Assembly: GCF_035594035.1 (NCBI RefSeq)
Contig: NZ_CP141588.1
Coordinates: forward strand, 1,447,501 to 1,511,500
Reading direction: 5' to 3'
DNA: 64,000 nucleotides
Origin: Sphingomonas sp. LY54
GTDB taxonomy: Bacteria; Pseudomonadota; Alphaproteobacteria; Sphingomonadales; Sphingomonadaceae
Made by a program: the position numbers and the translations under genes. Of the stretch, positions 1 through 8,911 are shown piece by piece. Position 1 is the first letter of the stretch. Each line of letters opens with the position of its first letter. The notes beneath the pieces were generated by a model. The model made no database searches, was not told the DNA's origin, and was given only the letters and a program-made list of their open reading frames with translations.

Positions 1-1
1 C

Positions 2-226
2 GTGATCCGCGGCCACGGGCCCGGCAGCCCGATCGGCCCGGACCTCACCCATTTCGGCGCGCGGCGTTCGCTCGGCGCCGGCACCCTGCCGATGCGGCGC
101 GACGCGATCGCCGCCTTCATCCGCAATCCCGCCGCCGCCAAGCCGGGGGCCTTGATGCCGGCCTTCCCCGGAATGCCGCCGGCCGACGCGGCGGCGATCG
201 CGGCCTATCTGGAGGCGCTGCGCTGA
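2..226 (+). CDS. coxB: Cytochrome c oxidase subunit II, C-terminal cytochrome c domain (partial)
   Basis: Only the last 74 codons are inside the window; the gene begins upstream. The fragment has the end of a class I cytochrome c fold: a GPDLTHFG stretch typical of the haem domain fused to caa3-type subunit II, then a LMPAF segment whose Met would be the distal haem ligand, and a closing helix. The CuA domain and the CxxCH motif must lie upstream. The stop overlaps the start of the subunit I gene by one base (TGATG), so the two are translationally coupled. Assignment as subunit II, not a free cytochrome c, rests on this linkage. Confidence 0.8.
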   Translation: MIRGHGPGSPIGPDLTHFGARRSLGAGTLPMRRDAIAAFIRNPAAAKPGALMPAFPGMPPADAAAIAAYLEALR

Positions 227-2775
227 TGGCCGATCCGGCAATCGCCATCCCCGACCAGGGCGATCCCGCCGTCCGCGCCGCCCAGGAGGATCGGCTGCGC
301 GCGGTCTGGGCGGCGCCGCGCGGCCTGTTCTTCCGCTGGACCGACACCAACAACAATGCGGTCGGCATCTGGTACGTGCTCACCGCCTTCGGGATGATGC
401 TGTTCGCCGGCGTGCTGGCGCTGATCATGCGCGCCCAGCTCGCGGTCCCCGACAACGACCTCGTCTCGGCGGGGACCTTCAACCAGCTGTTCACGCTGCA
501 CGGCTCGATGATGATGTTCCTGTTCGCGGTGCCGATGTTCGAGGCGGTGTCGGTGCTGATCCTGCCGCAATTGCTCGGCGCGCGCGACCTGCCGTTCCCG
601 CGCCTCTCCGCCTTCGGCTATTGGAGCTTCCTGATCGGCGGCGTCTTCGTCGGCGGCTCGATCTTCTTCAACGCCGCGCCCGACGGCGGCTGGTTCATGT
701 ATCCGCCGCTGTCGACCGATCCGACGCTGAGCGGGATCGGCGCCGATATCTGGATGCTGGGCCTGTCGTTCATCGAGGTGTCGTCGATCGCCGCCGCGGT
801 CGAATTGATCGTCGGGGTGCTCAAATGCCGGCCGCCCGGCATGGGCCTCAACCTGATGCCGCTCTACGCCTGGTACATATTGGTGGTGGCGGTGATGATC
901 CTGTTCGCCTTCCCGCCGCTCATCGCCGGCGACATATTGTTCGAGATGCAGCGGCTGCTCGACTGGCCGTTCTTCGATCCCGCGCGCGGCGGCGATCCGA
1001 TACTGTGGCAGCACCTGTTCTGGATCTTCGGCCACCCCGAAGTCTATATCGTCTTCCTGCCCTCGATCGCGATCTTCGCGATGGTGGTGCCGACCTTCGC
1101 GCAGCGCCATTTGCTCGGCTATCCGTGGATCGTGCTCGCCGCGGTCGGGACCGGCTTCCTGAGCTTCGGCCTGTGGGCGCACCACATGTTCACGATCGGG
1201 CTGCCCAATATCAGCATCGGCTTCTTCGCGGCCGCCTCGGAGGCGGTGGCGATCCCCACCGGCGTGCAGATCTTCGTGTTCATCGCCACGATCTGGGCGG
1301 GGCGGGTGATCTGGTCGACGCCGATGCTCTATGCCGCGGGCGCGCTCGCCATCTTCGTTGTCGGCGGCCTCACCGGGGTGATGGTCGCCAACGCCCCGTT
1401 CGACTGGCAGGCGCACGACACCTATTTCATCGTCGCCCACCTCCATTACGTCCTCGTCGGCGGCGTGCTCTTCCCGCTCTTCGCCGGCCTCTATTATTAT
1501 TGGCCGCTGGTCACGGCCAAGAAGCTGTCGGACCGGCTCGGCCGAATCGCCTTCTGGTTCCTGTTCGTCGGCTTCAACATCGGCTTCTTCCCGATGCACT
1601 TCACCGGCCTGATGGGCATGCCGCGCCGGGTCTACACCTATCCGGCCGAGCTCGGCCTCGGCACGCTAAACCTCGTCTCGACGATCGGCGCCTTCCTGTT
1701 CGCCGCCGGGGTCGCGATCATCCTCGTCGACCTGTTCCTGTCGCCGCGGCGGCCGCGGGTGGCGCGCAACATCTGGAACGCCGGCACGCTCGAATGGCTC
1801 GCCGTCCCCAAGACGCCGGACGAGGATTGGGGGGTGCGCTCGATCCCGGTGATCGAGAGCCGCTATCCGCTCTGGGACCAGCCCGATTTCGTCCGCAAGG
1901 TCGACGAAGGCCGCTATTTCCTGCCCGACGCCGAGGAGGGCGAGCGCGAGCTCATCGTCACCACCGTGCTCGACGCCAAGCCCTTGCAGGTCGCGCGGAT
2001 CGGCGGCCCGACCGTGGTGCCGATGCTGGCCGCGGCGACGCTCGGCGGCTTCTTCATCCTCACCACCTTCCACCTCTACTGGGCGGCCTTGGTCTCCGCG
2101 GCGGCGGCGCTCGGCGTGATCCTGTGGTGGCTGTGGACCGGGACCGGCATCATCCCCGAAAAGGCCGAGAAACATGCCGGGCTCGGCGTGGTGCTGCCGC
2201 TCTACGCGTCGGGGCCGGCCTCGCCGGGCTGGTGGGCGATGTTCATCACGATGGTCGGCGATGCGACCGCGTTCGGCAGCCTGATCTTCGGCTATTTCTT
2301 CTACTGGACGATCCACAGCGATTTCCCGCCCGCGCCCGCGCCGGGCCTCGACGGCCCCGGCCTGTTCTGGCCGATGGTTGCACTCGCGCTGATCCTGGCC
2401 GGCTGGGCGCTCACCATCGCGGCGCGCGAGAGCAACGCCCGTGGCCGGGTCGGCATCGCCCGTCTCGCGCTCCTGCTCGCCGCCGCCGCGACCGGCGCCG
2501 GCGCGCTCGCCAGCCTCGCCGGCCCGTGGACGACCGGGCTCGATCCCAGGCTGCACGTCTATCCGGCGATCGTCTGGATCCTCGTCCTGTGGATCGCCGC
2601 CCACGCCGCGGTCGGCGTGATCATGCAGCTCTACGCGCTCGGCCGCAGCCTCGCCGGGCGGATGACGCCCACTTATGACGGGGATGTGCGCAACATCGCC
2701 GTCTTCCACCATTTCCTGGCGCTGAGCGCGCTCATCACCTTCCTGACGATCGCCTTCTTCCCGAGGCTCGTATGA
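226..2775 (+). CDS. ctaD: Cytochrome c oxidase subunit I/III fusion (caa3 type)
   Basis: 849-residue polytopic inner-membrane protein: subunit I at the N-terminus (about 1-560) fused to a subunit III-like segment (about 600-849). Visible metal ligands are H92 (haem a), H270 in the GHPEVY motif with the cross-linkable Y274, H319/H320 (CuB), and H405 and H407 (haems a3 and a). E272 of GHPEVY is the D-channel glutamate that marks A1-type oxidases. It reduces O2 to water with electrons from cytochrome c and pumps protons. The I+III fusion is known in caa3 oxidases. First and largest complete gene of the oxidase operon, overlapping both neighbours. Confidence 0.95.
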   Translation: MADPAIAIPDQGDPAVRAAQEDRLRAVWAAPRGLFFRWTDTNNNAVGIWYVLTAFGMMLFAGVLALIMRAQLAVPDNDLVSAGTFNQLFTLHGSMMMFLFAVPMFEAVSVLILPQLLGARDLPFPRLSAFGYWSFLIGGVFVGGSIFFNAAPDGGWFMYPPLSTDPTLSGIGADIWMLGLSFIEVSSIAAAVELIVGVLKCRPPGMGLNLMPLYAWYILVVAVMILFAFPPLIAGDILFEMQRLLDWPFFDPARGGDPILWQHLFWIFGHPEVYIVFLPSIAIFAMVVPTFAQRHLLGYPWIVLAAVGTGFLSFGLWAHHMFTIGLPNISIGFFAAASEAVAIPTGVQIFVFIATIWAGRVIWSTPMLYAAGALAIFVVGGLTGVMVANAPFDWQAHDTYFIVAHLHYVLVGGVLFPLFAGLYYYWPLVTAKKLSDRLGRIAFWFLFVGFNIGFFPMHFTGLMGMPRRVYTYPAELGLGTLNLVSTIGAFLFAAGVAIILVDLFLSPRRPRVARNIWNAGTLEWLAVPKTPDEDWGVRSIPVIESRYPLWDQPDFVRKVDEGRYFLPDAEEGERELIVTTVLDAKPLQVARIGGPTVVPMLAAATLGGFFILTTFHLYWAALVSAAAALGVILWWLWTGTGIIPEKAEKHAGLGVVLPLYASGPASPGWWAMFITMVGDATAFGSLIFGYFFYWTIHSDFPPAPAPGLDGPGLFWPMVALALILAGWALTIAARESNARGRVGIARLALLLAAAATGAGALASLAGPWTTGLDPRLHVYPAIVWILVLWIAAHAAVGVIMQLYALGRSLAGRMTPTYDGDVRNIAVFHHFLALSALITFLTIAFFPRLV

Positions 2776-3161
2776 GGCGCAAACTGTTCGATCGCGCCCA
2801 GCAGCGCGCCGCCACCCTGTGGGCGCTGGTCGCCCCGCCGACCGTCTGGGCGCTGCATTTCCTGCTCTGCTATGTATATGCGGCGGTGCGCTGCGCCAAG
2901 GCAGGGCCGCTGCAGCCGCTCGACGATGTCCGGATCGTCGTCGCCGTCGCCACCCTGGTCGCGCTCGGGCTGGTCGCGGCCACCGGCTATATCGCCTGGG
3001 CGCAGGAGCGGCTGGAAGGCGGCACCGCGCCCCACGACGAGAGCACGCGCGAGGATCGCCATCGTTTCCTCGCCGCGGCGAAATTGCTGCTGGCGGCGCT
3101 GAGCTTCGTCGCGATCGTCTACACCGCGATTCCCGCCTTCATGTTCCCGGATTGCCGATGA
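2772..3161 (+). CDS. Small membrane protein of the caa3 oxidase operon
   Basis: 129 residues with three hydrophobic segments (roughly 15-35, 52-76 and 98-118) and a short charged loop rich in E, R and H between the second and third. It starts inside the stop of the oxidase subunit gene (ATGA overlap) and its own stop overlaps the next start, so it is part of one translationally coupled operon. I do not recognise a catalytic motif. Position suggests an accessory or assembly role in the caa3 oxidase. It could be a divergent subunit IV-like protein, but nothing in the sequence proves that. Confidence 0.75.
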   Translation: MRRKLFDRAQQRAATLWALVAPPTVWALHFLLCYVYAAVRCAKAGPLQPLDDVRIVVAVATLVALGLVAATGYIAWAQERLEGGTAPHDESTREDRHRFLAAAKLLLAALSFVAIVYTAIPAFMFPDCR

Positions 3162-3787
3162 AACGGGTCTCGCTCCTCTCCGGCATCCTCGTGCTGGTCG
3201 CGGCCTGGGCCGTGGCCGCGGCGCACCTCGGCATGACCGGCCACATGGCCGCCCATATGGCCGCGGTCGCGGTCGCCGCGCCGCTCGTCGCCTGGGGCAT
3301 TGCCGGCACGCGGCTCGATCCGGCCGCGCGCTGGCCGGCCTTGGTCGGCCCGCTGCAGATGTCGGTGGTCGAACTGCTCGTCGTCTGGGGCTGGCACCTT
3401 CCCGCCCTGCGCCAGTTCGCGGCGACCAGCGCGCTTGGCCTTATCCTCGAGCAGGCGATGTTCTTCGCCGCCGGCCTTCTGCTGTGGAGCGCCTGCCTCG
3501 GCACCCGCGATTCCGCCAGCGGCGTGCGCCGCGCCGCCGGGGTCGGGGCCTTGCTGCTGACGACGATCCACATGACCTTGCTCGGCGTCCTCGTCGCGCT
3601 CGCGCCCCGCCTCCTGTTCGGCACCCACGGCTCGGATCTGTTCGGCATGGGCCTTTCGCCGATGCACGACCAGCAGATCGGCGGCGTGATCATGCTGCTG
3701 GTGGGCGCGGGCAGCTACCTGCTCGGCGGGCTCCTGCTGCTCGGCCGGCTGCTGCGCGACCAGAATATTCGCACGGTGCAGCCATGA
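3158..3787 (+). CDS. ctaG: CtaG-like caa3 oxidase assembly protein
   Basis: 209-residue protein with about six membrane segments, starting at the ATG that overlaps the preceding stop. The conserved WGWHLP segment near residue 75 and the later LSPMHDQQIGG segment match the caa3_CtaG family (cytochrome c oxidase assembly factor of the Bacillus CtaG type, not the Cox11 type), where conserved His residues are thought to help metal-centre assembly. The reading frame is open further upstream, but the ATGA overlap and the hydrophobic signal-like N-terminus make 3158 the natural start. Operon position directly supports the assignment. Confidence 0.85.
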   Translation: MKRVSLLSGILVLVAAWAVAAAHLGMTGHMAAHMAAVAVAAPLVAWGIAGTRLDPAARWPALVGPLQMSVVELLVVWGWHLPALRQFAATSALGLILEQAMFFAAGLLLWSACLGTRDSASGVRRAAGVGALLLTTIHMTLLGVLVALAPRLLFGTHGSDLFGMGLSPMHDQQIGGVIMLLVGAGSYLLGGLLLLGRLLRDQNIRTVQP

Positions 3788-4875
3788 TTGTGAGGATCAC
3801 CTGGCTGCGCGTCGTGCTGACGATCGTGGTGCTGGCGACGCTCGGCACGACGGTCGCCTGGCTCGGCATCATCAATATCGGTGCGTCGACCGGCCATTGG
3901 GCGATCACCGACAAGTTCCTGCACTGGTCGATGCGCAATGCCGTGCGCACGCAATCGGCGCTGACCATCGCCGAGCCGGCGCTCGACCCGAGCGGCATCA
4001 CCTCGGCCGCCGGCCATTATGCGGCGACCTGCGCCTTTTGCCACGGCGCTCCGGGCGAGCCGCTGGCGCCGTCGATGCAGTCGGCGACGCCGCCCGCGCC
4101 GGACCTCCGCGACACCGCCGGCGAATGGAACGACCGCCAGCTCCACTGGATCGTCAAGCATGGCGTGAAGTTCACCGCGATGCCGGCTTGGCCCGCGCAG
4201 CAGCGCAGAGACGAGGTCCGCCGCATGGCCGCCTTCGTCCGCCTGCTGCCGGACATGAGTCCGGTCCGCTACCGCGAACTCGCTTATGGCGGGCCGGGCG
4301 GTCGCGTCGTCGGCGGACGGGCGCTGACGCTCGAGGGTGCCCTGCCCGATTGCGCGCGCTGCCACGGCGCCGACGGCCGCGGCCGCGGCCAGCCCGACAT
4401 CCCGATCCTGGGCGGCCAGCACCCAGCTTATTTGTTCGCGTCGCTGGAGGGCTATGCCGACGGCCGTCGCCACAGCGCGGTGATGCAGACGGCCGCGGTC
4501 CGCGTCGGCCGCGAAGCGCGGGCCGCGCTGGCGCGCCATTATGCGGCGCTGCCCGGCCTCGCCGCGCCGCAATCCCCGCCGCCCCCGGCCCGGACGGAGG
4601 CCGAGCGCCTGGCCGAGCGCGTCGTCGCCTCGGGGCTGCGCGAAGCCAATCTCCCGGCCTGCGCAAGCTGCCATTCCGGCCGCGGCCGCCGTCTCTATCC
4701 CGTGCTGGCCGGCCAGAGAGCGCCCTATCTCGCCCAGCGCCTGCGCCTGTGGCGCGGCGAGCCGGGCATGGTCGAGGCGAAGCGCCCCAACGAGCCGATG
4801 GCGGTCATCGCCCGCCGCATCCCCGAAGAACTGATCGAGCCGCTCGCGCTATATTATTCCCGCCAGGCGCCCTGA
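3784..4875 (+). CDS. Membrane-anchored three-haem cytochrome c
   Basis: 363 residues, beginning at an ATG overlapping the CtaG stop. An N-terminal hydrophobic helix (about 8-32) anchors it with the rest in the periplasm. Three CxxCH haem c sites are visible: CAFCH near residue 84, CARCH near 191 and CASCH near 294, spread over three cytochrome c domains of about 100 residues. It probably passes electrons from the bc1 complex or a soluble donor to the caa3 oxidase encoded just upstream. Its last position in the oxidase operon supports this. Triheme composition is seen directly; the electron route is inferred. Confidence 0.9.
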   Translation: MIVRITWLRVVLTIVVLATLGTTVAWLGIINIGASTGHWAITDKFLHWSMRNAVRTQSALTIAEPALDPSGITSAAGHYAATCAFCHGAPGEPLAPSMQSATPPAPDLRDTAGEWNDRQLHWIVKHGVKFTAMPAWPAQQRRDEVRRMAAFVRLLPDMSPVRYRELAYGGPGGRVVGGRALTLEGALPDCARCHGADGRGRGQPDIPILGGQHPAYLFASLEGYADGRRHSAVMQTAAVRVGREARAALARHYAALPGLAAPQSPPPPARTEAERLAERVVASGLREANLPACASCHSGRGRRLYPVLAGQRAPYLAQRLRLWRGEPGMVEAKRPNEPMAVIARRIPEELIEPLALYYSRQAP

Positions 4876-4987
4876 GGTCCTCCTGCCTGGTTGCGTCCCG
4901 ATCCGAGCCGTTGCGGAGGTGAGAGCGGGATGACAGGATGGCATTTCGCAGATTTTCACCTTCGCATTCTCGCGACCACCAGGGGGC

Positions 4988-5905
4988 ATGACCGCTATGC
5001 AGAAGCTGCTCGACCGTCCGCGCCTGCTGGGGCTGGTTTGTGCGAGCGGCGCGGTAGGCCTCGGGCTCGCCTACATGGCCGCGGCCGGCGCGCCGGCGCG
5101 CTACATGATTGTCAATCTGGCGGCCTTGCTGCTGGGCGCGATGATGTGGCTCGGCCTCGGTCCTCGCGCGGGCGCATGGCTGGCGCGCAGCGGCTGGCCC
5201 GTCGTGGCGCTGGCCCTGTCCCTGCTCGCCACGGCGCTGTTCGGCGCCGCAGTCGATGGCGCTGCGCGCTGGGTGCGCATCGGGCCGATCAACGTGCAGA
5301 TCAGCCTGGTGGTCCTGCCGGCGCTCATCATCCTGTACGCGCGGCGCCCGAACGCAATCGGAACCGTCGGGGTCGGGCTGGCGGCGCTTGCCCTGGCGGT
5401 CCAGCCCGATCGGGCAATGGCCGGCGTGTTGGCCGCGGGAATGGCCTCCGTCCTGTTCGCCGCGCGGGATCGGCGTTCCGCGCTCGTTCTCATCATGGCC
5501 GCGGCGGCGTTCGTCGCGACCTTGCTCCGGCCGGACGCGCTCCCCGCCGTCCCCTACGTCGATCGCATCCTCTACACGGCCTTCGACGTCGATGCGGCGG
5601 CCGGGGTGGCGGTGGTGGCGGGCTGCCTGATGCTCGTCCTGCCGGGCTTCAGTCGCGGCTTCGAAGGCGAAAATCAGCGCGCGGCCATCTTTGCCTTCGG
5701 CGCCTGTTGGGCGGCCGTGGCGATCGCCGCGGCGCTCGGCAATTATCCGACCCCGCTCGTGGGCTACGGCGGGAGCGCCGTGCTCGGCTATCTGCTCAGC
5801 GCGGCGCTGCTTCCGGCTGGACGGAGGCACGAAACGGCATCGACGTCGCGGTCATCGCCCGGCCGCACTGCAGCCGATCAGGATATGCGCGAGCCCGTCA
5901 GCTGA
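4988..5905 (+). CDS. Short SEDS-like (FtsW/RodA-related) membrane protein
   Basis: 305 residues with eight or nine hydrophobic segments. Two stretches resemble SEDS glycosyltransferases: ARWVRIGPINVQISL near residue 90 (compare the RRWIRLG...QPSE region) and a late PLVGYGGS motif, the FtsW/RodA YGGS signature. A QPD motif lies between them. It is clearly shorter than FtsW or RodA (about 370-420 residues), and I do not see the usual extracellular W..GKG segment, so peptidoglycan polymerase activity is doubtful. ATG is preceded by a weak ribosome site. The last 28 bases overlap the convergent response regulator gene. Confidence 0.6.
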   Translation: MTAMQKLLDRPRLLGLVCASGAVGLGLAYMAAAGAPARYMIVNLAALLLGAMMWLGLGPRAGAWLARSGWPVVALALSLLATALFGAAVDGAARWVRIGPINVQISLVVLPALIILYARRPNAIGTVGVGLAALALAVQPDRAMAGVLAAGMASVLFAARDRRSALVLIMAAAAFVATLLRPDALPAVPYVDRILYTAFDVDAAAGVAVVAGCLMLVLPGFSRGFEGENQRAAIFAFGACWAAVAIAAALGNYPTPLVGYGGSAVLGYLLSAALLPAGRRHETASTSRSSPGRTAADQDMREPVS

Positions 5906-6282
5906 AAGAACAGGCCGTCGAGGCGGCGCCGCAGGTCGGCGATCGAAAACGGCTTGCGGATGAAGCTGTTGACGCCGAGCTCCGAGGCTCTCCGCACCAC
6001 CTCCTCGTCGGCGACGCCGCTCAGCAGGATGAAGCCGACCTTGCGCAGCAGCGGGTCGGCGCGCAGCGCGGTGACGAGCGCGAGGCCGTCCATGCCGGGC
6101 ATGTCGTAATCCGAAATGACGATATGGGGCCGCCGCGCCCGCGCCAGGGTCAGCGCCTCCGCGCCGTCGCGCGCCTCGGAAATCTGGGAGAAGCCCATAT
6201 GCTTGAGCGAGCGCTGCATCAGCGAGCGCATCATCGCCTCGTCGTCGCAAACAAGCAGCCTGACGTCGGATGCCTGGATCAT
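5878..6282 (-). CDS. Single-domain CheY-like response regulator
   Basis: 134 residues, a complete receiver domain with no output domain. Acidic pocket D13/D14, phosphoacceptor D58 in the ISDYDMPGMDG motif, S88 in the Thr/Ser position and conserved K110 in RKPF are all present, so phosphorylation should be intact. Such stand-alone receivers act by protein-protein contact, in chemotaxis, flagellar or general stress phosphorelays. No histidine kinase or chemotaxis gene is nearby, so its partner is unknown. It is transcribed alone and converges on the SEDS-like gene with a 28-base overlap of coding ends. Confidence 0.9.
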   Translation of the reverse strand: MIQASDVRLLVCDDEAMMRSLMQRSLKHMGFSQISEARDGAEALTLARARRPHIVISDYDMPGMDGLALVTALRADPLLRKVGFILLSGVADEEVVRRASELGVNSFIRKPFSIADLRRRLDGLFFQLTGSRIS

Positions 6283-6448
6283 GAGCTTCCCTTTCCGGCC
6301 GCGCGTGCAGGCGGGTCGCCATTGCGGTGATCGTCACTGGAGATGACCGCCAGACTATTGCCGGAGCCTTACCGAAGGGCCAGTGGTTTCTGCAGGTCGG
6401 GCCGGCGCGCCCGGACCGTCGGTACGATCAGCGGCAAGAGGGATCAGG

Positions 6449-6916
6449 GTGAACGAGATATTCCAGGCCAACACTTTCAATATCCTGCCGCACGCCGTGG
6501 CCATGCTGTGCGCCTATCTGTTGGCTTTCCCGCTGGGCTGGAACCGCGAGCGCGAGGAGCGCAGCGCGGGTCTCCGCACCTTTCCCCTGGTCGCAATCGC
6601 GAGCTGCGGCTTCATCCAGGCGGCCGAGACGATCACCACCGGCAGTCCCGAAGCGATGGCGCGGATCGTCGAGGGGCTGATCACCGGCATGGGCTTCATC
6701 GGCGGCGGCGCGATCCTGCGTCTGAAGGACAGCGTGAAGGGCACCGCGACCGCGGCCAGCCTGTGGGTGACCGGCGCGATCGGCGTCGCCGTCGGCCTCG
6801 GCAGCTACGACGTCGCGATCATGCTCTCGCTCGCCGCCTTCGTGACTCTGTGGTTCCTCTCGCCCCTGAAACGCATCGCCGCCCCCGAAGAAGCCGGCAC
6901 GGGCGACATCAGCTAA
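6449..6916 (+). CDS. MgtC/SapB family membrane protein
   Basis: 155 residues with about four membrane helices. The segment after helix 1, FPLGWNREREERSAGLRT, is the MgtC family signature, followed by a Gly-rich GMGFIGGGAIL helix. MgtC proteins are linked to magnesium limitation and virulence, and many family members have general membrane roles. The start chosen is GTG at 6449, preceded by AGAGGGATCAG; the open frame continues upstream but with no comparable ribosome site. No Mg2+ riboswitch or transporter gene is evident beside it. Confidence 0.85.
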   Translation: MNEIFQANTFNILPHAVAMLCAYLLAFPLGWNREREERSAGLRTFPLVAIASCGFIQAAETITTGSPEAMARIVEGLITGMGFIGGGAILRLKDSVKGTATAASLWVTGAIGVAVGLGSYDVAIMLSLAAFVTLWFLSPLKRIAAPEEAGTGDIS

Positions 6917-7186
6917 ACAGATGTGTCGAAACCGGCCCTCCCGATCATAGCCGGCGCCACGAATTTCTGCGCGAGCAGCCGGATGAGTTCAGCCTGAGGT
7001 TGTGCAGACCCTCTTTTGCCGGATTGGCAATACACGGTCTTCCATTAGGAACGCTGCGCTGTTTGTAAGAATTCGACAAAGGATCTAATTAACTTTGCAC
7101 GACTAAGTCGCGAAGGGACAGGCAGTCGCGCCGGCATTTCAGCGGGACGGGGACTGTAGAGCAGAGCGACTATTGAGGGGGACATC
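6917..7186. other. Intergenic region ahead of the desaturase
   Basis: About 270 bases without a convincing gene. The part from 7050 to 7110 is unusually A/T-rich for this chromosome (it includes AAGAATTCGACAAAGG and TAATTAACTTTGC) and probably holds the desaturase promoter, though I cannot fix -35 and -10 boxes. A good ribosome site, GAGGGGGA, sits just before the desaturase ATG. Confidence 0.4.
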
Positions 7187-8170
7187 ATGAGCGAAGCTGG
7201 CGGCGCCGCAACAGGTGCGTTCAAGGTCAATTCGCTGACGGGTCTCGACCGGGCGAGTCCGGTCGAGGGCAAGGTCGTTTGGGACCCGCCCCGCTCGCTC
7301 TGGAATGCCTTCATGCTGGCCGGCGCGCTGGTCCTCGCGCCGCTCACCTTCACCTGGAGCGCCTTCGGCATCTTCCTCGCCTGTTCGGCCGTCACATTGT
7401 GCGCGGGCCACTCGGTCGGGTTTCACCGGCGGCTCATCCATCGCAGCTTCGAATGCCCGAAATGGGTGGACTATGCGATGATGTGGCTCGGTACCGCTGT
7501 CGGCATCGGCGGTCCGATCTGGACGATCCGGCTCCACGACAGCCGCGACTGGGCGCAACGCCAGCCGGACTGCCACTGGTTCCTGCGCCATGCCAGGTCG
7601 CCGCTCGTCGACGGCTTCTTCTATCTCAACTTCAAGCTTGTGCTCGACCGGCCGCCGGGCTTCGACGCGGGCCCGGGAATCGCGGACGATCGCTTCTACC
7701 GGTTTCTCGACCGCACCTGGATGCTGCAGCAAGCGCCGATCGCGGGGCTGCTCTGGCTCGGCGGCGGCTGGGCGTGGGTCGTATGGGGCGTGTGCGTACG
7801 GGTGTCGGCCTGCACGATCATGCACTGGGGCATTTCCTATTTTGCCCATACGCGCGGGCCGAGCGACTGGACGGTCGACGGCGCGGTGATCCAGGCGCAC
7901 AACGTGCCGATCATGGCCATTCCCACCATGGGCGAGAGCTGGCACGGCAACCACCACGCCTTTCCAAGCTCGGCCCGGCACGGCCTTTACCCGGGACAAA
8001 TCGATATCGGCTATCGGTTCGTCCAGATGCTGGAGCTTCTGGGCCTCGCATGGAACGTCAAGCTGCCGTCGCGACTGCCTCCCCGTCCCGGGATCACGCC
8101 GACGACCGCGCGCGCCCTCGATATCGCCGCGCCCGGCCAGGCGGAACTCTGCGCACCTCCGTGCGACTAA
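7187..8170 (+). CDS. Delta-9-type acyl desaturase (membrane fatty-acid desaturase)
   Basis: 327-residue membrane di-iron desaturase. All three histidine boxes are visible: HSVGFH (with HR following) near residue 75, HDSRDW...H in the middle, and HGNHHAF near residue 250. Two pairs of hydrophobic segments flank them. It would introduce a cis double bond into acyl-CoA or acyl-lipid chains using O2 and a ferredoxin/cytochrome donor, adjusting membrane fluidity. ATG follows TTGAGGGGGACATC. The last bases overlap the GTG start of the Coq4-like gene, suggesting co-translation. Confidence 0.9.
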   Translation: MSEAGGAATGAFKVNSLTGLDRASPVEGKVVWDPPRSLWNAFMLAGALVLAPLTFTWSAFGIFLACSAVTLCAGHSVGFHRRLIHRSFECPKWVDYAMMWLGTAVGIGGPIWTIRLHDSRDWAQRQPDCHWFLRHARSPLVDGFFYLNFKLVLDRPPGFDAGPGIADDRFYRFLDRTWMLQQAPIAGLLWLGGGWAWVVWGVCVRVSACTIMHWGISYFAHTRGPSDWTVDGAVIQAHNVPIMAIPTMGESWHGNHHAFPSSARHGLYPGQIDIGYRFVQMLELLGLAWNVKLPSRLPPRPGITPTTARALDIAAPGQAELCAPPCD

Positions 8171-8601
8171 GCCGCGAGGAGGCGCTAGCCCGATTGGAAG
8201 CGGCCGCGGGCGAAGAGGACAGGGCCGCCCACTGGAATTGCCCGGTCGGCCCGATCACCTTCACCTTTCCCAATTTCGCCTGGCGCCGCCGCGCGCTGCG
8301 CGCTCATGATCTGCATCACGAGATGACCGGATATCCGATGACGATGCGCGGCGAGTTTCAGATGGCTGCCTGGGAATTCGGCGCCGGCCGCTACCCGCAC
8401 TGGGGCGCTACTCTTTTCTGCGGGCCGCTGATTCTGCTCGGCTTGTGCTCGTCTCCGACCGCTATTTGGCGGGCATGGCGGGCCGGGTGCAGCAGCCGCA
8501 GCCTCTACCCGAAACCTGGCGACACTGCGACACATCCGCTCCCGGATGCAGCACCTGACGGCGACTTGCTTATCAGCGATGATCCGGTTGGTTCACCCTA
8601 G
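8161..8601 (+). CDS. Coq4-like protein with HDxxHx11E zinc motif
   Basis: 146 residues starting at GTG 8161, overlapping the desaturase stop. Residues H49, D50, H53 and E65 form exactly the HDxxHx11E motif of the COQ4 family, which in eukaryotes binds zinc and supports ubiquinone biosynthesis; bacterial homologues are less studied. The surrounding HDLHHEMTGY and the downstream AAWEFG also fit that family. No signal peptide; a hydrophobic stretch lies near residues 82-98. The coupling to a fatty-acid desaturase suggests a lipid or lipoquinone role, but the substrate is not known. Confidence 0.65.
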   Translation: MRLSREEALARLEAAAGEEDRAAHWNCPVGPITFTFPNFAWRRRALRAHDLHHEMTGYPMTMRGEFQMAAWEFGAGRYPHWGATLFCGPLILLGLCSSPTAIWRAWRAGCSSRSLYPKPGDTATHPLPDAAPDGDLLISDDPVGSP

Positions 8602-8605
8602 GGGG

Positions 8606-8681
8606 TGGTGGAGCCGAGGGGAATCGAACCCCTGACCTCTGCAGTGCGATTGCAGCGCTCTCCCATCTGAGCTACGGCCCC
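8606..8681 (-). tRNA. tRNA-Ala(CGC)
   Basis: Reading the minus strand gives a complete cloverleaf: acceptor GGGGCCG paired with CGGCTCC (one G-T pair), D-arm with AGCTCAG, anticodon stem CTGCA/TGCAG enclosing a seven-base loop with CGC at positions 34-36, T-arm AGGGG-TTCGATT-CCCCT, and an encoded CCA. Decodes GCG alanine codons, which are common here. Confidence 0.95.
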
Positions 8682-8911
8682 GCGCCTTCGGCGAAGGCGC
8701 CCCCAATAACCGTGCAGCGCACGCGACGCAACGGGCCAATTGGCCTTGCCCGCACCCGGCGGCGATCGCGCCGGTCGTTCCGCCGCCGTGACGCCACGGG
8801 CCGCCTCCCCCGCCGGAACGCGCCGCGCCCATCCTTCGTTTTTGCTGAACGGATCTGGGGCGCAGGAAAATTGCGCCGCATCACCCTTTGGACCAGCAAG
8901 AGGAGGACAGG

